Origin: Paguma larvata
Lineage: Eukaryota; Chordata; Mammalia; Carnivora; Viverridae
Reading direction: 5' to 3'
DNA length: 64,000 nucleotides
Assembly (NCBI GenBank): GCA_030068075.1
Contig: CM057823.1
Coordinates: 13,116,485 to 13,180,484, forward strand
Part shown: in pieces, positions 43,993 through 52,900 of the stretch
Layout: every line of letters starts with the position of its first letter
Position numbering within the stretch: position 1 is the first letter of the stretch
Translations under genes and position numbers: made by a program
The notes under the pieces: generated by a model
Database searches by the model: none
Told to the model about the DNA's origin: nothing
Seen by the model: only the letters and a program-made list of their open reading frames with translations

Positions 43993-46900
43993 TGTTCCAA
44001 AAACACAATAGTTTTAAAGGGGTCTAGGGGCAATGGGAGGGGTGATGGTCGTGACCCTAGCCAATTGGCTGAGGAAGGGTCAAGGGTCCTGTTCCATAGG
44101 TCACTGGTTCTTTTGGAACCGGGAAGTTGCAGGTTTTGAGCAGGCACTGGGGACTCAGGGTGGAGGACACGAAACACAATGGAGTCAGTCCCAGTTTGCC
44201 CTTAAGCAAAATGGAATCAGTCCCGATTTGCCCTTACAAGACCTGTAAGTGGATTTCGATTTGTGAGTCTGGACTTGAGGGAACTCCCTGTGACCCTTGA
44301 CTGATAAAACTAGTGGAGGATGGGTGTGAGCATTTTGTTCTTAGACCTTGTCCCAGTTCGGGCTGCTGTAACAAAATACTGTGACTGAGTGGCTTAAACA
44401 GGAAGCGTTTATTTCTTGTTTTTTGGATGCTGGGAAGTTGAAGATCAGGGTGCCAGCATATTTGGTGTTTGGTTTCTTGGTTTGCAGATGACTGTTTTGT
44501 TGTTATGTCCTCACATGGCAGAGAGAGACTGAGACACGGAATCCAAAGCAGGCTCCAGGCTCTGAGCTGTCTGCACAGAGCCTGAGGCGAGGCTTGAACC
44601 CATCAACTGGGAGGTCGTGACTTGAGCTGAAGTTGGACATTTAACGGACTGAGCCGCCCAGGCGCCCCTGAGAGAGATATTTTAAATTTTGATGGCAAGT
44701 TATCAGTCTTTGTATATTCCTTGTTTGCTTTCACCTCCATATTTAAGGTTGAAATATTTCCATGTAATTTTAGGCGTCATGACAGGCCACCACTAAATCC
44801 ATCAATATGCTCCTCCCCTTTTTTAAAAAGGAACTTTTCCCCACAAGGTAAAAATAACATTACCCCTGACAAAATTAATCTTAATTTTTTAATGTCAACT
44901 AATTATCTATTTCATATTCAGAGATCACATTTGTACCTAAAGTGTCTAAACTAGTTGGTTCAAACCAAGACCCAGTCCAAGTCTGTGCATCACATTTGAT
45001 TGTATTCTCCTTTAAGTCCTTTTAAATGTAGAAATCCTTTTTTAATGTTACTGGTTAGCTGAAGGGCTTGGGCCTGTTGTCCTTTAGAATATCCTACCTT
45101 CTGGATTCTGTTTTTTTGTGGCATTGTTTTAGCTTACTTTTTTTCTTCCCTGTATTTCTTGTAGACTGAATATTAAGTCCGAAGGATTGATAAAATTCAT
45201 GTTAAATACTTTCAGGGATTACATCATAGTAGATGATATAATATCAATTTGTTCTACCATTATTAATGGTAAGATTAACTAGTGGATTAAAAGTGGCTTT
45301 TTTTCTCTCTTGTGAAGTTATATTTTTCCAGAAAGTATTCTGTGTGATGTTACTTAGCACCATACCAATATTTGGTCTCTTAATGATTTTAAAACAAATA
45401 ATTCCTTGTCTGAATCTGTTTCTTTAGGGGTTATAAAATGATGATTTTTTTAAATTTTGTCATTTCATCTGCATTTATTAGCTGTCATTCTTCAGTAAAG
45501 TTGAGATTTCCTTTATCCCCTAGCCTATTACAGATTACAGTTTCTGGTGGAAAGTCAGAATAAAAATTTAATTTTTAATCTTTAATTACCAATTTTCAGG
45601 AAAAAGGAGGTAGGTAGCAACTTTTAATGGCAAATGAGTTTTTTGCATTCTCTTTGAGCACTATTACAGATTTTGCATTTTTATAGACTGAATATAACTT
45701 GATCAATTACAGTCTTTTTCTTGGTGGTCCGTCTTTTGCTTTTGGTGTCTTCAGAAGATTTCCCTATACCAGGAGCATAAACATATTCTGTTGTGTTTTT
45801 GTACAGTATTTTTTTGTTGTATGTTTTATGGTGTAAATTTTTAGCCATTGTGGATTAACTTTTGTCCATGGTGTACAATGATCAATTTTTCTAATCCTGT
45901 GCCAATACTATAGTGTTTATGGTACTATAGATTCAATAATATATTTCAATATATATAGTTCAAATTTCCTTTCTTTGTTACTGGTTTTCAGCTGTCTTTT
46001 CATTACTGATTTTATGTTAGTATATATTATATGTTATTTTATTTCTTTTTTTTTAAGTTTATTTATTTTGAGAGAGAGAGGGAGTGAGCATGCATGAGTA
46101 GGGGAGGGGCAGAGAGAGAGAGGGAGAGATCTCAAGCAGACTCCATACTGTCAGCATGGAGCCTGACTCAGGGCTCTATCCCACTAACTGTGAGATAATG
46201 ACCGGAGCCAAAATCAAGAGTTGGACACCCAACCAACTGAGCCACCCGGGTGCCCCTATGTCATTATATTTCTAATTTTATTGCATTTTGGTGAGAGAAT
46301 GTGGCTGATAAATCTCAGCTTAGTCGCATTTATTAAGTTCTTTTTTTGGTAAATAAGTATAAATAAGATCTGATTCTGCTGGTGTGAGGGAACGTCCATG
46401 ATATATGATTAAGTGGAAAAGCCATGTGAGGAATAATGTGGACTGTATGTTTCAGCTTTTATAAAAATAAGCCAACAAAAATCAGAACAACTCCAGTATC
46501 TGTGTCTGGGTGAGCAAGAAAAAAGGACTTACCAAAGTGTTAATTTGGGGTATCCCAGAAATGTAAAATTGGAGGATGAGTGGGTTTCACTGTTAAAAAC
46601 AATCATGAAATATATATAAAGATGAATAAATAAGACATACATGAATAATTTAAAGAAAAAACCATGGACATCGTTGTAACCCCATTCAGTTAAGAGAAAG
46701 GAAAAAGAATTCTACGTGATCCTTTCTAAGCAAATTTCCTTTCCCGGAGGTAGCTACTTTCTTGATTTTTGAATGAATACTTTTTTTACTCCAGTTTTTC
46801 TACTCATGTATGTGGTAAAACCCTAAAAGTTTTTGAAAAACTAACTCATTTCTTAGTGGTGTAACAAAAAGGTCTCTGGCTTCAGGTTTCCTGAGATTTT

Positions 46901-49900
46901 AAGTGCCCCTTCTGGGGAAATCACTGGGGAAAATCATGGGAAACCTAGGACTCACTATAATTAAGGTATCTGTCGAAGACTGTAGTGGTCTGATATTGAA
47001 CATCAGACGGAAATATGGTCAGAAGGAGTAGGTTCTTCTAGATCTTTTACTTCTAAGCTTCCCATGGTCTGTCTCTCGAACTCAGGAACAGGTTAAAGTC
47101 AGAATGCTTCTGTGGGGTGATGAGTGTCCTCAGCTGATCCAGTTAGCAGGACATGGTGGGGAAGAGGGGGAGCTTCATCAGCTCAAGGTCAAGACAGACC
47201 AAATACATATAAAAACCAAAGCCAGGTTCACCTGGACATTCTTTCCTTAGGTTTAGAAGAGATGGTATGGTAGCAGCAGGGAATTTAGCTGGCAGCCTTC
47301 ATGTCTGTCTTTTGAGCAGTACTCTTCCAGTGTGGACTTGTTGCCCTCCGCCTGGCCATGGCTGTCATATTGCTATCTTCATTCATCATTTTCCTCCGGA
47401 TTCCCTTTGTCCCTCTGTACGCCATTACTTCTTCTTTAGTCCTCTGGTTTTTATGTCTTTCTCTTTGTTTTTTTTGTTTTGTTTTTCTCTTGGTGGTGAA
47501 TATCTTTCATTTTCTTACTGAGAATTGGTACTTGGGACATAAATATTTTGAAACCTTTCAGCTGTCTGAAAATCCCACCCTCTTGCTTAAGTGACAACCT
47601 AGAATTCTATACCCACTTACTTTTGAAAGTATTTCCTATGACAGGAGTTGTATTAGGATGACCCTTTCTGTATTTGACAGGATACTTACTACCTGTTCAT
47701 CTGTGTTCTTCTTGTTTCAGACAGAATATTATTGCGGGATGTAAAAGCTCTTACCCTCCACCATGATCGCTATACCACCTCCCGTAGGCTGGATCCGATC
47801 CCACAGCTGAAATGTGTTGGGGGCACAGCTGGATGTGATTCTTACACCCCAAAAGTCATACAATGTCAGAACAAAGGTTGGGATGGTTATGATGTACAGG
47901 TAATATCCATTATGTTGATGGCAGTCTAGTTGGAATCTTTATTCAATAAAGTGTTTATTGGGATATTATTCAGTATTTTTGGGAAGCACATGTAGAAAAT
48001 ATCAAGTTAAGTATATAAATATAAACCAATTATTTTCTGGAAGAACATCCTCCAAAGAAAACTGATTTTAAAGCCTGGAAATATTCATCGTAATTTTCAT
48101 GCCATAAATTTCTACTGAGACTTTAGTAAATTTTAAAAACTTTACATACTTGGGGTAAGGATAGAGAGTCTCTGCTGGTTATCATTTTACTGTCATTCAT
48201 CAAAAAATACCAACCTACCTTCGAGAAATAATATGATCAGGAATCGTAGACTGGTAGGAATGTAAAATGGTGCAGGCGCTTTAGAAAACTTTCTCAGAAG
48301 GTTAAACCTAGAGTTACCCCGTCATTCCACTTCTGGGTATATACCCCAAAGAATTAAAAACATGTATCCACACAAAAATGTGTACGTAAATGTTTGTAGC
48401 AGTATTATCTTAATAGCCAAAAAGTAGAAACGTCCTAAATGTCTGTCATTGATGAATGAGTTAACAAAATGTGGTATAGGCATACAGCATAAAAAAGAAT
48501 GAAGTACAGATACGTGCTACAGTATGTGTGAAAATATGATGCTAGGTCAAAGAAGCCAGTCACAGATTATCTGATTACATTCGTATGAAATGCTCAGGGT
48601 AAGGAAATCCATAGAGACAGATTGGTAGTTACCTAGGGCTGGGAAATTTGGGAGGGAATAAGGAGTGACTGCGAATGGGTATGAGATTTTTTTTGCAGTG
48701 GTGAAGATATGCTAAAATTGATTGTGGCGATGGTTGCACAATTATGAATATACTAAAAACCACCAAAATGGGTGAATGTATAATGTATGGGTCATATCTT
48801 AATAAAGTTATTATGAAAAATAAAATAGCATATCTGAAATTTGAGAGAGAAAGATAATTTGGCCAAAAACTTATAGAAAGGCAGAAGAACAAATCAAATC
48901 TATTTTAGCTTGTATCTCTTTACATGCCATTAAAGAAGCCTATTACCTATTTAGCTGAAAATATAATTATGGAATTTAAACTAAACTTGGACTTTTTTTT
49001 AAGGTGGAAATACTTGAGGCTAGTGTGAATGTTTTGCATTTTTCTAAATATCTTAAAATTTAAGAGATGGGTTGCCTGACTGTCTTAGTTGGTGGAGCAT
49101 GCGATTCTTGATTTTGAGGTTCTGAACACAGGCCCCATGCCGGGTGTAGGGATTACTTAAAAAAAAAATGTCTTTTAAGAGAGTACTTACAGGATTGGAC
49201 CCTGGAAAGTTAGCCCATGGTGTTATAAAATTTGTATAGGAAGTTTTTGTTTTTTAAAAAAAATTTTTTTTTAATGTTTATTTTTGAGAGAAACAGAGTT
49301 CAAGTGGGCAGAGGCAGAGAGAGAAGGAGACACAGAATCTGAAGCAGGCTCCAGGCTCTGAGCTTGTCAGCAAAGAGGCCTGACACAGGGCTTGAACTCA
49401 CGAACCATGAGACCATGACCTGAGCAAAAGTCAGATTCTTAACTGAGTGAGCCACCCAAGCTTCCCTGTGTAGAAAGTTTTTTTCAAAAGGTTATGTCCT
49501 ATCTCTGATGCCATATGTAGTTACTAGATATTCATGTATGATGCTAATTTTTGAGCCCTAACTTTTAAAGAACTTCTGTTTTTAATTTTAATTTTTAAAG
49601 TTTTTATTTATTTATTTTGAGAGGGAGAGAGGGAAGGGGCAGAGAGAAAAAGAATCCCAAGTAGGCTCTTCATGGAGCTCCACACAGGATTTGAACCCAT
49701 GAACTGCGAGATCATGACCTGAACTGAAATCAAGAGTTGGGCGCTCAACTGATTAAGTCACCCAGTTCCCCAAGAACCTCTATTTTTAACGAAAACATCT
49801 TGAACTACAGTAGCAAAAAGTTGACATTCAAAGTTTTGCTTAACATTTATAAATTGTGGAATACTTAATATGTACAAAAGAATTCCTCACGTGCATATGT

Positions 49901-52900
49901 AAGGAATAAGGAATAGTAATAAAACAAATACTCAGGTACCTCCTATCCAGCTTTGAAGCCCTTAGGTTAGCTTCTCCTGGACACCGAAGCACTTATTGTT
50001 TTGAATTTTGTTTATCATTCCCCAACTTCATTTTGCATTGTTATGACAGCTGTATAACCCAAATAGTATTTACTAAAAATTTTTTTGATTCTAATAATCT
50101 ATCTCTGTTTTCTTCACAGTGGGAATGTAAGACCGATTTGGATATTGCGTATAAATTTGGAAAAACTGTAGTGAGCTGTGAAGGCTATGAATCCTCTGAA
50201 GATCAGTATGTACTAAGAGGTTCCTGTGGCTTGGAGTATAATTTAGATTACACAGAACTTGGCCTGAAGAAATTGAGAGAGTCTGGGAAAAACTATGGCT
50301 TTAACCCTTTCTCCGACTATTCTGACAAGCTATACTCCTCGAATTCCGGTGGCCTCAGTGGGTTGATTACCATCATAGTGCTACTTGCTATTGCTTTTGG
50401 AGTTTATAAATTGTTCCTTAGTGATGGTCAAGGTTCTCCTCCCCCATATTCTGAGTATCCTCCATATTCCCATCATTACCAGAGATTCAGCAACTCAGCA
50501 GGACCCCCTCCTGGAGGCTTTAAGCCTGAATTCACAGGTACGTTTCTCTAGGTAATGGCAATAAGTAGGGTAGATGTGAGGCAGCGAGGGAATCTTGTAC
50601 TGGTTTCCGAAATAGAAAATGATGGCATCGGGAGACCAAAGCAGGCTCGTCTTCTCATGTTTTACTTTTTCAACTTCTTTTATCTATTTTTCTGTGTAAG
50701 GATAATTGCAACCACTATTTTAAGGTGCCATGGTTAAATTACAAATCATCTTAATCAGAAAAACTTGATGAGATTTGCCAATAAGCATTTACCTTGAACT
50801 CCATCTCATACCATACACAAAAATCTATTCACTAAATATAGATCTCAGCATAAAAGGTGAACATAGGAAAATATTTGTCATGACCATGGGATGGGCAGAA
50901 ATTGCTTCGAATACAAAAAGTTCCAGCCAGAAAGATAAGATGGATAAATTCGACTTTATTTAAATTGAGAACGTTTAGCCATTAAAAGACAATATTAACA
51001 GAGTGAAAAGGCAAGCCACAGACTGGGAGAAAATATTTGTAAAACATTATTTCCAACAAAGGGTGTGTGTCTAGAATATGTAAAGAACTCTCCCACAAAT
51101 CTGAAAAAGGGCAGACAACCCAATTTTTAAAATGGACAGACTTGAACAGGCATTTTATAATAATGAAGATATCCAGATGTCTAGTAACAATATGAAAAGG
51201 TGCCTAACATTTGTCTTCAGGAAAATGCAAATTAAACCACAATGAGTTAATTATTAACCACCATATAACCACTGTAAGAGCTAACATGAAAAAGGCAGAG
51301 TGCCAAGTAATGGTAAAGATGGTAGGAGTTAAAATAGAAAACACTTGGCAAACTGTCACTGTCTACTAAAACTAAACATCCGCCTCCCCTGTGCCCCGGC
51401 AGCTCCGTTCCTTGTTACATACATCAGAGAAATGCATGTATTCGTACGCAAAAAGATATGCATGGAATATTTATAATAGTTCTATTCACAACAACTAAAA
51501 ACTGGAAATAGAATGTCCATAAACATAAGAATGGGACAAATTGTGATTTTTTTCACACAATAGAATACTTTAGATCGATTTTAAAAAACCAAACCAAAAC
51601 GTGATGTGTGCAGTAGTGAGGGTTGACTCTTGGAGGCATGATGTCCCAGACACACAAGAGTACCTAGTTCATGATTACATTTAGAAATTCAGGAATGGGT
51701 GTAAGACCAAAGTATAGTGAGAGAAGTCACTCTCTCACTGATCTCCGACGTGGGTGGGTATCTACTGGCAATTGTCATGAGGGAGCCTTCTGGGGTGCTA
51801 GAAATGTTTTGTTGATGTGGGTAGTGGTTACATGCACGGGTACGTATGTACAAATTTCGTAAGCTGTATAAGTGAGATTAGGACACTTTCCTCTATGTAT
51901 GGTATGTATCAATTAAAAAAAAAAACTTCGTTTGAGCAGAAGATACTTTTTTGGTCTAAGACCTGACTTCCCAGTTGATACAAATATCTGGCTGTCTCCA
52001 CTTGGATGCCTGCATTAGGCGCTCAAGTATAGCTTTCACGTGAAGCTTTCATAGATGTTCAAAATGCAGAAATGAAGGACCTCCAACAAGTGGGGTCATC
52101 TAGTAGCTGATCCTGAGCAGGGCAAATGTGACTTTACTGGAAGGAACCCCCCTCACTTCTAAGATATATCCCTTTTTTCCATATCTGTGGGAAAGGCACT
52201 CAGTTATAAATCAGTATTTTATGAATACACTTTTTGAATACAACTTGTTTATGAGTGGAGCAATAGTGCAGATGAAATAATTGAAATGTCATGTTGTTTT
52301 TGGCGTTGTAGGCCGTGCTTTGTTTACGTGAGGATATATAATAAATCATTTTTATTTCTAGGACCGCATGGTGCAACTTCTGGTTTTGGCAGTGCTTTCA
52401 CAGGACAACAAGGATATGACAATTCAGGACCTGGGTTCTGGACTGGCTTGGGAACTGGAGGAATACTAGGATATTTGTTTGGCAGCAATCGGTAGGCTTT
52501 GCATTGACCTCACTTGCTCTTTAATTCCACGTTTCTTTGGAAACTTCTTTGTTTTGCTTGCAGTTGGACTGGATTTGGTTTTATTGAGGAAAATAAATTA
52601 TGGTGACGTTATCCTATTAAACCAGAGTCTCTGCTATATGGGCTTTCATCAATACCGTATATGTTATTTTCTTTCATTGTGTTTCTTCTTCCTGTGTCAT
52701 CCTTATAGATATTCTGAGATAGGAAAAAGACGGTGTACTTCACATCCCAGAAAATGAGAAGACAGGAAAGAACACCGTGCTTGAGGAACAGTTAGCAGTC
52801 AGGTTTGGTAGGGGAATGGTAGAAGCAAGGCCGGACAGGGCTTGGAGCCAGATTTTGGGATGTCTTCAGTATTACTGGTAGTTTAACTTTAGATATTATC

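Noticed and set aside
43902..44177. ORFs with long Arg-Glu or Ser-Leu repeats
   Set aside because: They are translations of the GA microsatellite within the LTR.
50033..50119. Coding extension of SARAF upstream of exon 3
   Set aside because: The frame is open by chance through the polypyrimidine tract. The acceptor tttcttcacag at 50119 and homology begin at 50120.
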